A DNA stretch of 64,000 nt, taken from the NCBI RefSeq assembly GCF_030247195.1, contig NC_080672.1, positions 378,176,166-378,240,165 of the forward strand. The letters run 5' to 3'. Below are positions 1 through 11,530 of the stretch, one piece after another (the stretch's first letter is position 1; each line of letters starts with the position of its first letter). A program made the translations under genes and the position numbers. The notes below the pieces were generated by a model. That model made no database searches. It saw only the letters and a list, made by a program, of their open reading frames with translations, and had not been told where the DNA came from. The DNA comes from Topomyia yanbarensis. Taxonomy: Eukaryota; Arthropoda; Insecta; Diptera; Culicidae.

Positions 1-560
1 TCATTATTGCCCAATACTTCTCGAACTGGGACGAACTAGGTTTCGTTGTCGTACCATTGTAGCACATCTTTGCTACAATTCCAGCTGGCTAGATTTGAAC
101 CAGCATGGGACTTAAAGAGGATTAAAATCCACTAGTTGAGACATTCCTTTTGTATACTTCTGAATTCATAACATTATCCGCTTCAAAATTGCTGGGACAG
201 GAACAAATCCCTTGCCAAATCATAACTTTTTTTCGCAAACTTATCCGCGGAACAAACTTGAATCTGCCAGGAACGTCGCCACGAGATGGAGCCTTGTAAA
301 ATTTGAGCTCCGAGATTTGTTCGAAATCGGCTTTTGATTAGGCTTCAGCGCCGTTCTAGAAACATCCATCGAGTTTCGTCAACACCTGATGGTACAGCTT
401 ACGGTGCTGGGTTCTGGCCATCGTACTTCAATTGGGTTGTTTATTTACTCGGTATATAATTGTAGCCTTTTCGGAGAGAAATTTGCCTCGCAGCAGACGG
501 ATTTTTCGTCAAACCACAATCCAAGATGTTGGGATCAGCCTCTACTTCCCGAAACGCATG
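1..560 (-). pseudogene. Tc1/mariner-like transposase remnant (C-terminal half)
   Basis: Reading the minus strand with frameshifts gives KVMIWQGICSC, then EADNVMNSEVYK, and at the window edge EKYWAI. These blocks match the catalytic-core to C-terminal part of Tc1/mariner transposases (family form 'KVMVWQAICSCG' and 'RPIEKYWA'). The frame is broken by stops and indels, so it is inactive. It runs off the window start. Related copies lie at 26558-26830 and 44900-45480. Confidence 0.65.
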
Positions 561-1030
561 TGACCTGCGTAGAAGGTAATCGACTTACTAACTAACAGTA
601 CTTGTAGGATAATCCAGCAGTTTTGTCAGTTCCCGAATTGGCACTGATGAATTTTGAAGGTTTCCACTATTATTTATCTTCTCTCCTAATGCATGATGAA
701 TATCTCGGAAACACGATAGTTTAAAACTGTGTAAAAATAGACCGAGCAGAACTGTCTACAAACAACCAAACGCTGGAGGCATCTCTGTCGCTGAAATCAA
801 GTGCAGAGATTGGTCTGTGTAATGGTACCACCTTATATTTTGTATTCGGAGGTCAGGTAGGAAAGGGCGGGTAGATCCAACTGCATTCTCATCACAAAAA
901 AAACATTTGGAAGCCTGGAAAGTTGTTTCTTCTTCGTATATTCTTCGTATATCCTCCGGCTCGTATTCTACTTATCCGAATTGCAACAAGAATTTTAATG
1001 ACTATCGCAAATAAGTGTTACTAGATCGTG
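561..1030. other. Unassigned stretch
   Basis: I see no coding signal or clear repeat here. It may hold the decayed N-terminal part of the neighbouring transposase remnant. Confidence 0.3.
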
Positions 1031-1303
1031 TAGCCGTATCTCTATATGTCAATCTTTCATATACGCAAGGATCTTGCTTCGAACTCTATCACACTTAATT
1101 GTTAGGTTTAGAATTGTATGCAACATAAATCTATTGATCTGCGCCATTTTGTTGAACGTTGTCAGGACAGTATGCCATGTATCATGATGGAATTCGATAA
1201 AGGTAACTTCCGTAAGCCTAAGTTCCATTTTCACCTTCAGTAAATGGTCCACATTGGGAATACTTGATGGAATACGGAAAGAGCTGAGGTCAATAGCCAC
1301 CAT
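1031..1303 (-). pseudogene. LINE ORF1-like fragment
   Basis: The minus strand encodes an 84-codon open stretch with LSSFRIPSSIPNVDHLLKVK followed by an IEFHH block and ending YMKD. The arrangement 'HLLK-K---L--T-V--I-FHH' recurs at 19690-19950, so the two are pieces of one repeat family, probably the gag-like first ORF of a non-LTR retrotransposon. No start, zinc knuckle or second ORF remains. The assignment rests on the repeat and on general resemblance. Confidence 0.45.
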
Positions 1304-1814
1304 GTATAACTAACCCGTCACAGTACACGAAAAACTCTCCATCGTATCAGACAATTCCCTAAAATCAATCTTTGCTGGCCTCAAGAATATAATCATTGAA
1401 CTGAATAATATGGGAGATAATCAATATAGAAGCAGCAAATGCATCATTCTTTCTTTCATGAGCTGGCAAAATATATCGACATCAGTTGATTCAGTCTGTA
1501 ACGTAACTTCTATTGATAAAAGTCAAGGCAAAGGGATACAGTATGGTTTATTTCATCATTACTATTATGCGTAGGACATTGTGTAATGGTTTTGAAATAA
1601 TTCATCTGAACGTTCCAACTCGACAACATTTCAGTTCGAATTTCTACATATTAAAGTCTCCCCCCATCCTCCCTCACCCCTCACTACGCCCTATTGCTCT
1701 ACTACCTACGCTCATGAAATTGAGCTAAGGCTTTTGAATAATTCATTCAAACATACCAATGTGGTAAAACTAAAATATATAATGTTATTTTGGAATGCTA
1801 TATGAAATACCATT
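1304..1814. other. Unassigned stretch
   Basis: No gene, repeat or structural signal was recognised. The 71-codon plus frame at 1513-1728 looks like chance. Confidence 0.3.
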
Positions 1815-2035
1815 GCCGGTGTACCAGTGTTGGCAATAAAAATGATTTTTGGCATTTAATTCGATGTATCGAATTTTGAAGAGCTATAATTTGGCTTAGA
1901 GACATTCTAACACCATACATCCTTCGGCAAAGTTGTTCAGCATATCCTGGACTATATTTCTATCTATTTGTTGGTACACTACACTGTAGTGTGTAGAATT
2001 AAAAATGCAAAAATGTAGCATTTGGTGGGGGGAGC
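1815..2035. repeat. Dispersed repeat shared with 44035-44345
   Basis: The block from 'aaaaatgatttttggcattt' through the 'atccttcggcaaagttgttc' segment to 'gaattaaaaatgcaaaa' recurs at 44035-44345 with moderate divergence. There it forms the loop and one arm of a foldback element. This copy abuts the end of the BEL/Pao remnant and lacks the 96-bp insertion present in the other copy. Confidence 0.7.
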
Positions 2036-2399
2036 AACGAAGCGGTAGTTGTTGTCGGAGCGTAGTCAACGCTCCTCCTACCGGAATGCGCGAAGGAAGC
2101 GTATTCACTAAAACGTCAACGTCGAGTACCGCTAACGGTACTGCAGATCGCTTGTAGATTCCACCGAAAGCTGTTCGTACGGTGTGTAGTAATAACCCTA
2201 CCTTTAGGCCAGCGGTAGGCTTCGACAGAATTAACCGCTTGGTTCTTCGTGCGATCGTAGGATCGTAGACCCATTGCTTCCCGAAGCTGTCTGCCATGAC
2301 CTTTGACTGGATTTGTCGACATCTACGGGAATGTTAGTCAGTATCCTTTGAGCTAACGACGTCCTCGACTTCAATCAAGGCATTTTGCAGTACTTCGTC

Positions 2400-3537
2400 G
2401 GTGGGTAGTCGACTGGACTGAAGCTTAGCCAAGTTTTACTTCACATTGCGTATCAACCGTTCCCATGCTCCTCCCGTATGTGGTGAAACCGGTGGGTTGA
2501 AAGCTTGATTTGAACTCCCTTGCCAGTCTGTCGAGCAGCTTGCTTGTAGACTGGAAAGTTGTTCCCCGATCCCTGTAGATGACTGCTGGGACACCCCTCC
2601 TAGCTAGGACATTTCGAATTGTCCGTAGTCAGTGTTTAAGCGATAAGCAAGTGAACGGCGCGAGTAGTTAGACAGGTGTCGAGAACCCCCCCACCGCTTT
2701 TCCGAAAGTCGTCCTACCAAGACCAATGTCGGACCGAAATATCATCCTCATGTAGATGAACGGGTGGCTAAATGCAACCAGACATTACTGCGGAAGGTCA
2801 GCCATCGCTGGAGATTGTAGTTTCGCTCGAACGTTCTTGCATCGTTGGCAGATTCTGCGGATTGCATGATACGTTGCTTTTATCCTAGGAATACGGTAGC
2901 GCTACAAGACTTCATTGACGATCGTCTCGACGACGTTTTGGGGGTTGAAGCGCTCATGTGGTCGGTGATGATCAGTTCTGTGATGTGGTGATTCCGAGGG
3001 AGAATGATGAATTCAGCAGCGTCAGGGTCGATGAAGAAACATGCCTTTCTTCAACCCCGAACGCGAGCAACACCGTTTTCGTCCAGGAAAGCGCCGCGAA
3101 GGAGCAGGTTATTTTCACCGACGAAGATTTCTGACTGTGTTTGGTGGTACAAATACTTTTCCGCTTTAGTCAGTTCTTCCTGTGTCAGCAGTCCAGTGAA
3201 ACATCGTTCTCGTCTCGTTGATCGCTGCATGTTGCCGATAAATCTGAATATGCTACGCGACGTAAGAATCGAACCCATTTGGAGCATTTTGCGGATCAAC
3301 GGCCGGGTCCATAGTTGACACATGAAAAAGTAGATGCGGGTGAAGCTCTGTTACCGTCGGTCTTCCGAGATTAAGGATTTCGGGCCAGGCGTCTCCGTCT
3401 TGTCGAAGCAATTCTGGACCACGAAACCAACGATTGCCCGTTGATAAATCGAGAACTCGGACCCACTTTGTTCCTCCATAGGGAACGTTCAGTTTCGTCG
3501 GAATCCATCGCCAATCGATGATGTCCGTCGACTCCAA
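2400..3537 (-). pseudogene. BEL/Pao pre-integrase and integrase fragment
   Basis: Frames at 3253-3537 (DIIDWRWIPTKLN...WFRGPELL) and 3051-3323 (TQEELTKAEKYLYHQTQSE) are the pre-integrase segment. Farther down, broken minus frames give YRDRGTTFQS and then FTTYGRSMGT, recognisable as decayed forms of the 'SDNGTNF' and 'PHxGGxWER' blocks of BEL integrases. The zinc-binding residues are not all present. Confidence 0.7.
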
Positions 3538-3573
3538 GGTTTCACTGACGCAGAATGCTACAAACTAGCTATA

Positions 3574-3852
3574 TCAACGATCATCGGATGTCAACGAGCA
3601 TAACACATCTTTGGAATCTGCCCAGAAGTTTCGCTTGCTGATCTTGATGGTAAGAGACGCCAGTATTGTACCCGCTAACTGAATGCCGAGTAGAGCTGCT
3701 TGAAGTTCGGATTTTGAGATAGACAGAAATTTAAGGGGGGCTACTCTGGTTTTTGCTCCTACTAATGAGCATTCGATCACACCCCTTTCTCGGAATCTAA
3801 GACGTACGACAGCATCAAAGCCGCTCTTGCTTGCATCCATGAACGTGTTCAT
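3574..3852 (-). pseudogene. BEL/Pao RNase H fragment
   Basis: The 92-codon frame begins MNTFMDASKSGFDAVVRLR ('FxDAS' is the RNase H entry motif), continues VAPLKFLSISKSELQAALLG and ends with FWADSKDVLCSL. These correspond to the first, second and third acidic-residue regions of the BEL/Pao RNase H. Confidence 0.8.
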
Positions 3853-4137
3853 CTCTGCTTTAGCCCTTACCGCTTAAATGTCGGGTAACATCGTGAAACT
3901 TCCACCAGTCCCATCTTCGGAAAGACCGCAAGCCATGTCAAACACTAATCGAACTGTGCGTCTTCGTGCCGATCGATGTTCTGCCAATTTGCTGAATAAG
4001 AACCTTCAGGAACATTAATCAGTAAGAATCTTCAAGAGCGCAATCAATCCCAAAAGTTCATATATCATCTTCAGTGTGCGGAGAACTTCACGTTTCGTTG
4101 GCCAACGACAACCTGGCAGCTCAAGTTGATCTTGATC

Positions 4138-4700
4138 TTAGCGGGACGAAGCTTTGTATGTGAAACAAGTGGTTGAAGTGTTCCACCACATTCCGAGCAC
4201 CTTTGCTGGTGTAGTTTCGTCGGCGTTGTTTAGATTTTTCTCCTCCGCCGTTACCTCCTTCAGTGTCGTCATGACCGTACCAGAGTTAGATATCCAGTTG
4301 CGTGTTTCAATTCCGGCTTGCTCGTGGATCTTTTTCACGTTCTGAACCAGTTTCACTACATCTTCTTCCGTCTCCGTGCTTACGAGCATATCATCAACGT
4401 AATGCTGCTTGATGATAGCGTCCACTGACATCTGGGTATGCTTGCTCGAACAGTTTTATGTAGCTGTTCTTAACAACGTACACGTTTGGCTTAGACTCAT
4501 TGCTATTTTTCCAAAAGAAACGCTCACTGCCTCTTTGAACTCACGGAAGCGAATCAGCACCGGTTTGTTCGGGTTAGCAACTAATAAGATAGGAAGGCAC
4601 CAGATCCGTGCGTGACGTACTTGTAGTTCTTCTGGAGTCAACTTCCTTACGTGGCCCTTACTGACGTGTTCCAGAATCTTCGTCTAAAGATAGTCGGCTA
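4138..4700 (-). pseudogene. BEL/Pao reverse transcriptase fragment
   Basis: Two overlapping frames carry palm-domain sequence. IIKQHYVDDMLVSTET contains an intact YVDD catalytic motif, followed by ETRNWISNS, typical of Pao RT. An adjoining frame (4456-4641) includes RHARIWCLPILLVANPN, part of the fingers/palm. Frameshifts between them inactivate the copy. Confidence 0.8.
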
Positions 4701-4926
4701 ATATTTGATCCCTGCTGAATCAGATTTCTAGACACTGCCATCGCCTAAAGGTCATCTCTTCACTGTCCGGAAGTCGGACATGATCGTATTTCCAGAGTAG
4801 ACCACACTCAGAGTGCTTATTTGTTTAACGGGTGAGGGACTCTAACAGCGCACGGGCACGCAGATCTTCTTGAGAGAGAACTTTGTTAGGTTTGATAACT
4901 CCCATGTTATCCAACACAAGGTATGA

Positions 4927-5118
4927 TTACGTTGTTCTGTGTAGGTCCCGCGTAAAGTCGCATCTTTGGACGCTGTGGAGGTTCACGTCAATACCGATTT
5001 CTTCCTTTCCGGTGCAGTTGCCGTAAACCGTCCATCCCAAACGAGTTTTCACGGCAACCGGTTCGTTTCGATCACCTGCGCAGCTCTCTATTCCGTACCC
5101 CAGATTGGCGTGGTCCAA
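4927..5118 (-). pseudogene. BEL/Pao protease-to-RT linker segment
   Basis: The frame includes EPVAVKTRLGWTVYGNC, matching the 'PIAVKTRLGWTVYG' block that follows the aspartic protease in BEL/Pao polyproteins. The protease active site itself was not identified. The frame is closed by stops on both sides. Confidence 0.75.
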
Positions 5119-5408
5119 GCCATTTAGAAATCATGGAGTGATGTCGTGGTAATCTTTGCCGGCGTATTTATGGAGAGGAGACCATGTTGATCCCTGAAGC
5201 TTCATGCTTCGTCAAGCTTCTTGCTTCAGAGATTCACAGATTCACACTTCTAGAACAGGAGCTTTCTAGGTCCTTCGACAACAATCTCGTCTACAAGGCT
5301 TTGTTCCATCAACGTTAGCTCGGATCCATCAGCGATAAATGTATAAGTCCTCACCTCCTTCTCTTTTCCATACAATACGGCCGGGAGAATGCGAAACAGT
5401 ACTGTCGA

Positions 5409-5696
5409 CTATCCTTGATGCAAATTACATGTTTGTTCCGAGTGATTCGTTTCCGAAGGAAACCTCAGTGGCGCCTTATTGTGGTGGCTCTCCTGATTAT
5501 GGAGTAGAGGATGGTGTAGATATATGCACTCGTTCATGCCGCATGAATGTTTTTGCTGTTTACAGCAGCCGTTATGTTTGCGAAGACACTTTCGGCATAG
5601 CTTGTACTCCTTTACTGCTGCCCACTTCGAATAGTAGCTGAAACTCTTAAATCTGCTGCACCGTACAACCGTCGAACAGTTGCCCTTGCACACCAC
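5409..5696 (-). pseudogene. BEL/Pao gag zinc-knuckle segment
   Basis: The 95-codon minus frame shows the cysteine-rich BEL gag pattern: WAAVKEYKLCRKCLRKHNG, then CGMNECIYLHHPLLH. The Cys/His spacing and the 'HHPLLH' end are typical of Pao-group gag just before the protease. Upstream gag sequence continues in other frames to about 6560. Confidence 0.8.
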
Positions 5697-6703
5697 ACAC
5701 TGGTTTCTTTCGGGTTCTGTTACACCCGTTTTAGTTCACTGAGTAACTCGGATGGTTTCGCGTCGCTTGAGTCCGATTCGGAACGAAAATTTGAGTACCC
5801 GTTCCTCTTGACACATCAACTTTGCTGATCATGACCTGAAGAAGGTATCGCCGTGCTAGTACCATGCACTAGATTTTTCCTTCAAAAAGGCCACCAAAAA
5901 CAAGCGAAACGTCGGGCAATCTACAATTAAATCGTTTGCCTAGATTATTCAGACTGAGAAAGCCGTAAATACCTATGAATATGTACCGTCAATGTACCGT
6001 CGAATTCGGGCAGATCCTTTGAAACCGCCTGCTGCGCAGCAATCTGACTCCGGTTGAAAACGCACACTGTCCTACGTAGGGGATCGTCGCCACTTCACCT
6101 TGTTGCGAGTGATCAGGTCGTATCGGTGTTGATTGCTGACCAGGAATGAAGGTATTGTGCCCCGTCTGGATATCGGGATTTGCCGAGGGGATGAACGCCG
6201 CTCTTGGATTCGTTGTCTGGATATCGGCATTCGTCGAAGGGATAAAAGCCGACCTAGGATTCGTCTGCGGTCGATTCCGCGAAGGATGATGCGACGCCCA
6301 ATTCCGCTGGAAACAACGGTCTAGCGTGGAGGTTCATTTAGGCGAACTCTAGGGCTGGCAGCTCTCGTGCTGGCTACTGAAAGGAGCCTTCTGGAATTGA
6401 AGGAGACATGACCGTAGTTCTGCTGTAACGTTTCCGATGGGCAAGTAGACCAGATCGAGTTGAAGTAAATCGAAACTGGTTCATACGGCCCTGGTGCTGC
6501 AGCGCGCATCTTGTGCTCATGGAAATACGAATGACTGATCCACTTAATATTGCTATTATGCAAACTGCGTCTGAAAACATTGGTATGAATAGTGGACTGA
6601 TTCCGAATCTGCTGAATGACATCTAGAGCTTGGGGCTAGGACTTTGTGGAAGAGCACCAAAGCGACCGAAGACTCGACCATAGAACATTGCATGAAAATG
6701 TAT

Positions 6704-7012
6704 AATCGTTATGTGTATAACAAAAAAAACACCTTAAACAGGCCGACGAGGGTACCCGGGTACCCACAAATTGAAATACTCATAACTATGGCTTTCTTTA
6801 ACTACTTTTAGATGTTTTGGATTCAGGAACTCGTCCACTTTTTGATTCCGTGAGATTGAACTGGATGAATGGATCTGGTTCTTAGTGATAACCCAAAAGC
6901 TTGACTTAGTCCAGTTCTAAGATATCAATTTCCAGCTATGGATAAAACATTGGAATTTCATTAGTTGAAACCTGAAGAGGTACCCGGGTATCGCATTGGA
7001 CACATAACGGCT
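6704..7012. mobile_element. GGTACCCGGGTACC-palindrome element, copy A (internally deleted)
   Basis: The copy is bounded by ATCGTTATGTGT at the left and GGACACATAACGG at the right, i.e. inverted termini. The palindrome GGTACCCGGGTACC lies just inside the left end (6751-6764) and a one-base variant near the right end (6979-6992). Internal segments match both ends of copy B (23266-24169), but the middle is deleted. No ORF is present. Confidence 0.75.
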
Positions 7013-7149
7013 AACCTCATTTTTTTACCGTTCGATGAGCTTATTTACATAGACTTTTTTTTCCTTTTTATGGGAAACCGCTGCAACCACTATTCAGGTT
7101 ATCTTTTGTGGATGGTTGTTCTAGAGGTTACGAATTGCCCAAATTCAAA

Positions 7150-7890
7150 GTAGTTGGAACCGAGTTGTTTGTTTGTTCACATTAGATGGCTTCCGAAGTA
7201 TCGCTTCCTTCGAAAAAATAATGCTGCACAATGACAGAGAATATGTTCCGAGCTCTCGGACTCATAGTTATAGAAACGATAAATGTCATCTTGAACTTCT
7301 AATTTTTTTCAGATGGTACTTGGCAGGACAATGTCCTGTAAGTCTTTTCGTGGTAGATCCATTAGTTTTTGGCTCGCGTTGTATCTGGATGTACGAATTT
7401 CTCAGCTTGTCGAGCGCCCACTTCGTTACGCAAGTCGTTTAGTAGTTGGTCTCTTGCCCAAGCTGAAAGCTTGATGACACAGGTAGCTATGCCTAGAAAG
7501 CCAACCAACATGTTTGTTAGTTGTTACCAACGATTCCTTGGTGGCCTAGTATATCATTATTTTATTCCCGGTTGCCAGTTTTTGTAAACATGTGATGCAC
7601 TCCCAAACAAGTTTGGACTCACATTTCGACGATCTTATTGCCAACAGTGCTGCTTGGCTGTCTGAGAAAATTGCAACTTTGCAACTCGGAGGTGTATATT
7701 GCATATACCTCTGCCTGGAAAACTGTTGGCCACGCTCCCATTGATATCGTTTCCTTAATTATTGGTCCGCAGACTCCCAAGCCAGTTAGCTCACCCATTT
7801 TAGAACCATAAGTATAGAGTGATATTGTACCTTGAGGTAGTCTATCAAAGATGTTATCCCATGTTGCTAAAACAAGAGTCTATGTATAAT
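7150..7890 (-). pseudogene. LINE ORF2 fragment: RNase H to C-terminal Cys/His domain
   Basis: Broken minus frames give, in order, TYGSKMGELTGLGV (RNase H 'TDGSK' entry, Asp lost), MGAWPTVFQAEVYAIY, GHQGIVGNN (decayed 'GHxGIxGNE'), GHCPAKYHL, and finally CRFCNYESESSEHILCHC, the C-terminal CCHC-type motif. Presence of RNase H points to an I/LOA/R1-like group. Stops and frameshifts are frequent, so it is a dead 3' piece. Confidence 0.7.
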
Positions 7891-9200
7891 TGGAGTCCCG
7901 TACAAATGAATGCGCAACACTGCATAAAATGATGACTATTTATTTCTCGCAACCACAGTTTTACTGTAACTTTGAGTCACTTCAACCGAGCTACATAATA
8001 AATTATACGGAGTGAATTGAAAAGTTACTGTTTCGTGGCTTACAGTACTTTATTAATAATTCTATTTCATGTAATTTATTTTACATTGTTACCAAGGAAT
8101 ATAATGAGATGCATAAAGTGTCATGTTTAGTCGATTGAAATTATTTGCCATAATATTATTTCTATCAACACTAATACTTTTCCTGCATGTTCTCTGAAAG
8201 AAGAATGTTGGTTGACTTTGCGCGATAGATTGCCACTGACATGTGCGATAGGTAGATTTGGCTTCACTGTCGGCGAACCTTCAAACGTAAACAATGCCTT
8301 TGGCTAAAACTATTGTCCACTAATACCGATTGTGTCAAACTAGGACGTGTTTACATTTTAGTAGAAATTCAATGAAAATCGCATTGGAATTTTAAGGATT
8401 GGAGATATATATTGTCACATTTAGACAGTTGAGCTCTCTCGATTTAGGTAGTAGAAGAAAAAATCTTCTGCATTTTATAACCCAATTTCCATGATACTGT
8501 CACAATCTCAAATGAGGCTGCTTGATATGAAAAATGTGGTTTGGACCATTAACAGAAAAAAAACAAGTTCAACTGTCAAAAACATCTATCCAACTAGAAT
8601 TATCTGACACTAGACCACCCACTAGTATTCCGGGCTGAACCAGTAAAACACCTCTAGCCCCAGACAATGGCCCCTTTCAGAAACAACATTATCGTCCCGA
8701 CGGGGGCGAATCCTCAGCACAACGTAGATAAATTGAGCAATCTACCTCCATCTTTAAGCTAGATACTACCCCATGATTGATTACCAAACCTGCAGTATGT
8801 CCCATTTTGCCTGTTTTTTTTTTTGCGGAATCATTTTTCATTCCGACTACTTCCGTCTACTGGGCGGACGGCGGACATGATGGCCATCAAGGGAGAAGTG
8901 AAGTGAGACAGTTGATAGTAAAAAGTAGATCCCCGACGAACAACAGGACAATTGTTGATAGCCGCACGTTCACGAACAAACTCCTCACAAACACACAGAC
9001 ACTGCTCGGTGGGGTGATGGTGGTGGTGATGGTAAGACGCAGATTAGTGGTGACGAAGACTAATGCTAGACTCAGCCTGACCTCTGCCGCCCACCGCTTT
9101 CAAACCGGAAGGGAGGGGGGTGCACCGAGTTTTTGTTTTCCGGTCGACGCGTTTTTCATTGGATTGTTGAGGTTAGACAAAATTAAGAAATGACGCGTGG
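7891..9200. other. Unassigned stretch
   Basis: This stretch has no recognisable gene or transposon protein. A 138-codon plus frame (8777-9193) is rich in simple-sequence codons (VVVMV) and has no domain resemblance; I treat it as chance. The stretch around 8860-9190 is more GC-rich than its surroundings. Confidence 0.3.
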
Positions 9201-10020
9201 TGTCTTCCTCGATTGTGTCCGACCACGGTTCGTCGTATCATTAGACGGTTTTGTTTCTCTCTCCTAGAGCAAACCGCCTTCGCAGTAGTGTGTAGCGCAT
9301 TAAACAGTTAGTGCACAGTAGAATCCGGTAATCAAAAACAATAGTAAAAGCTTCTCTGCTCGGTTCTACGGTCAGTTTTGTTCGGGATAGCGGGAATGCT
9401 GTAGGCAGAAGTAGTGAGATTCGATTGAGTTAGAGCTTTTTTGGATGTCACCAGTTAGCATAACAACAATTACAGCGTTCGAGGAATGATTGAAAGGGAG
9501 CGCACTAGTCCTTGTATCACACATCAGGTGTAGCATGAAGCTCTATTGAAAGAAGAAGGAAGAAACAAATGGAAATATGCTTGTAAGATAAAGTTCCTTT
9601 CGTTTGCCATTATGCTGTTATTTTGTTTTTGTTACTTGGGCTTATAATTGAACATTATTTATGTATTCTTTAAAAAATTGTTGAACAAATCTTGTGCAGT
9701 TAATAGCAGCAGCAACGGCGCCAGGAGCAGGAAATTACTCTTGGCGTAGCCAGCAAAAGCGTAGATATACACGTAGAGAATAAGTTGTTGGTTGAAATTG
9801 AAAATCGAAATCGTTATTAGATAGAATTCGGATCCGTTTCCGAACATCCATCGCTCACTGCAACTTTTTTTGGTGTAATTTGTTGTTAGCGGTTTTATGT
9901 TGTTATTTCAAGCTAACTTCCAAAGGTTTTGACCCGTTTTAGGTGTATGTGTGAACCTTAATTTTATTGGGGAAGTGCTCACACTTTACTTTCCGTTTGA
10001 TCTTGATTGTACAGTAATAT
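9201..10020. other. Unassigned stretch with leader-like sequence
   Basis: TCAGT at about 9371-9376 resembles an arthropod initiator on the plus strand, and the next 180 bases look like an insect 5' leader. No TATA box or following coding exon was found, so this is weak. Confidence 0.2.
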
Positions 10021-10871
10021 GAAGCAGACAAGACACACACACACACAGATACGTATCTGCGTTAGAACAAACATTCAACGCCGGAAACATTTATATAAGA
10101 AAAATCAGTTGCTCAATTTGCTCCTCAGTTATTTACTCCTTGTATGATGAATATTTTCAGTAAAAAAGCCAGGTCAGAGACCAACTATAATCCACCACTC
10201 ATATACCACTGCTGTCGTGGAGGATAGGTAGCTTGTACGAAAAATATGAAAATACAACTTCTAGCAAATAGTAATACGGAGGAATGCAACCTCTCTAGAA
10301 TTGTAAGTGAAATCACGCAAAAACGATCTAATAAAACAATAATTTATGTAGCTCACTCTACCAGTATCAAGACACACGCAAACACACATATATCTAAAAG
10401 TATACATGTAAGTACTTACTACTAACACGAATGATAATAAAAAGAGGGGGAAACACCGGTGATTAGTAACAGTTGTCAAAGATCTAGTACGATATCGATA
10501 GGACACGAGGAATGCATGAAAAGTGATCAAAAATGCAGAATTAACACATAAACCACCAAACACATTGTCACTCATACAATGATCAGAATAAGAACTTTGC
10601 AGCACCATCAAACACACACTCACACATGAAACGCACTGTATCAAAAAAATAAACAGCATAAAATGAAAACCTAAACAACGCATACATCCACAGAAGCAGA
10701 CAGTACGACAACAACAACACATTTTAAATCGAAGGTTTCAAGCCGTGCGCGCAGAAGCGCATAGCAGTTGCAAACAAAAATCGAAATGTTTTGATATGAA
10801 ATTTATTGTTATTGTTATCGAAACAGAAAAGGATTAAACCTCCCAGACCCTGATAACCCTCCCCCCCCCCC
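10020..10871. other. A-rich (plus strand) stretch with CA and poly-C runs
   Basis: The plus strand is A/C-rich with few T tracts and no transposon signature. A (CA)n run lies at about 10033-10047 and a poly-C run at about 10861-10872. Minus-strand frames here translate to low-complexity peptide and are not convincing. The composition resembles a minus-strand 3'UTR, like the one below 39431. Confidence 0.3.
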
Positions 10872-11173
10872 TCAACTAACAACCAAAACGAAAAAAGAGA
10901 AGAACAATGCGCAGCAACTGATGTCAGAAGAGTAAACACGCTGAAAGTAGCAGCTCCTCTCGTTATTGTGTAATATTTGATCTTCCCTATTAATTGCTGC
11001 AGTGTACAGCGAAACGGACGGAGAGGTAGCGCAATTCTCAGATAGAACTGGTATAAATCCGTTCAGTTTCGAAACCGGATTCCGCGTTATTGTTGTGATA
11101 CATTCATATTTTGCCAAATTTTCCTCCATTCCTATCGTGAACGGTTTTGGTTGTTCTTGGATGCGAAACAAAC
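10872..11173 (-). CDS. Possible terminal exon of an unrecognised minus-strand gene
   Basis: A frame of about 100 codons opens directly after GTTTAG (a possible splice acceptor) and runs through IGMEENLAKYECITTITRN and CATSPSVSLYTAAINRED to a stop. It is followed on its sense strand by about 850 bases of U-rich sequence, as a last exon would be. I recognise no family. Frames of this length also occur by chance in this window, so confidence is low. Confidence 0.15.
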
Positions 11174-11289
11174 GCTAAACTAGTGAAAACGTTTGTGAAA
11201 TGTCGTAATTAGACACCGGAAAGAGTGTTTCCGTTTTGCGTCATTGTTGGAGAATTGAGGTACTAGATTTTACTTGATATATTTCGACA

Positions 11290-11530
11290 AACATGTCAAA
11301 TGGTCCTAAGTGCAAATGAGAGCCTCTCTTTGTTTACTTTCTCTTTCGTTTATTACGGCGTTCTAATAAAACTTTTCAATATTGTTTCAGGATATTTCGA
11401 AAAACTTTGATTTCGACTAGCATATTATGCTAAGAGTTAAGGAACAAACGTATGAACGGCCGAGTTATTAACCAAAGAGAAAGTAAACATAGAGAAACTG
11501 TCATTTGCACATAGGACCATTTAACATGTT
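11290..11530. mobile_element. MITE with ~75-bp inverted repeats
   Basis: The left arm (from 'acatgtcaaatggtcctaag', about 11292-11370) is matched in reverse complement by the right arm (about 11448-11529), including 'tttactttctcttt'. The centre is short and non-coding. Confidence 0.65.

Larger units (their letters stand above)
2036..6600 (-). mobile_element. Degenerate BEL/Pao LTR retrotransposon (gag to integrase)
   Basis: The minus strand carries, in order, a gag region with repeated ANPDIQT-type segments (about 6130-6330), a zinc-knuckle block (5409-5696), a protease-adjacent segment (4927-5118), reverse transcriptase (4138-4700), RNase H (3574-3852), the pre-integrase region (3051-3537) and integrase (about 2400-3000). 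Order and motifs fit BEL/Pao. Each block is in a different frame and separated by stops, so the copy is dead. I could not define LTRs, and the end coordinates are approximate. Confidence 0.85.

Noticed and set aside
8777..9193. 138-codon plus-strand frame
   Set aside because: Low-complexity codons, no domain resemblance, no splice or start support.
10261..10722. 153-codon minus-strand frame rich in Cys, Phe and Val
   Set aside because: The peptide is explained by the A/C-rich composition of the complementary strand and a CA microsatellite.
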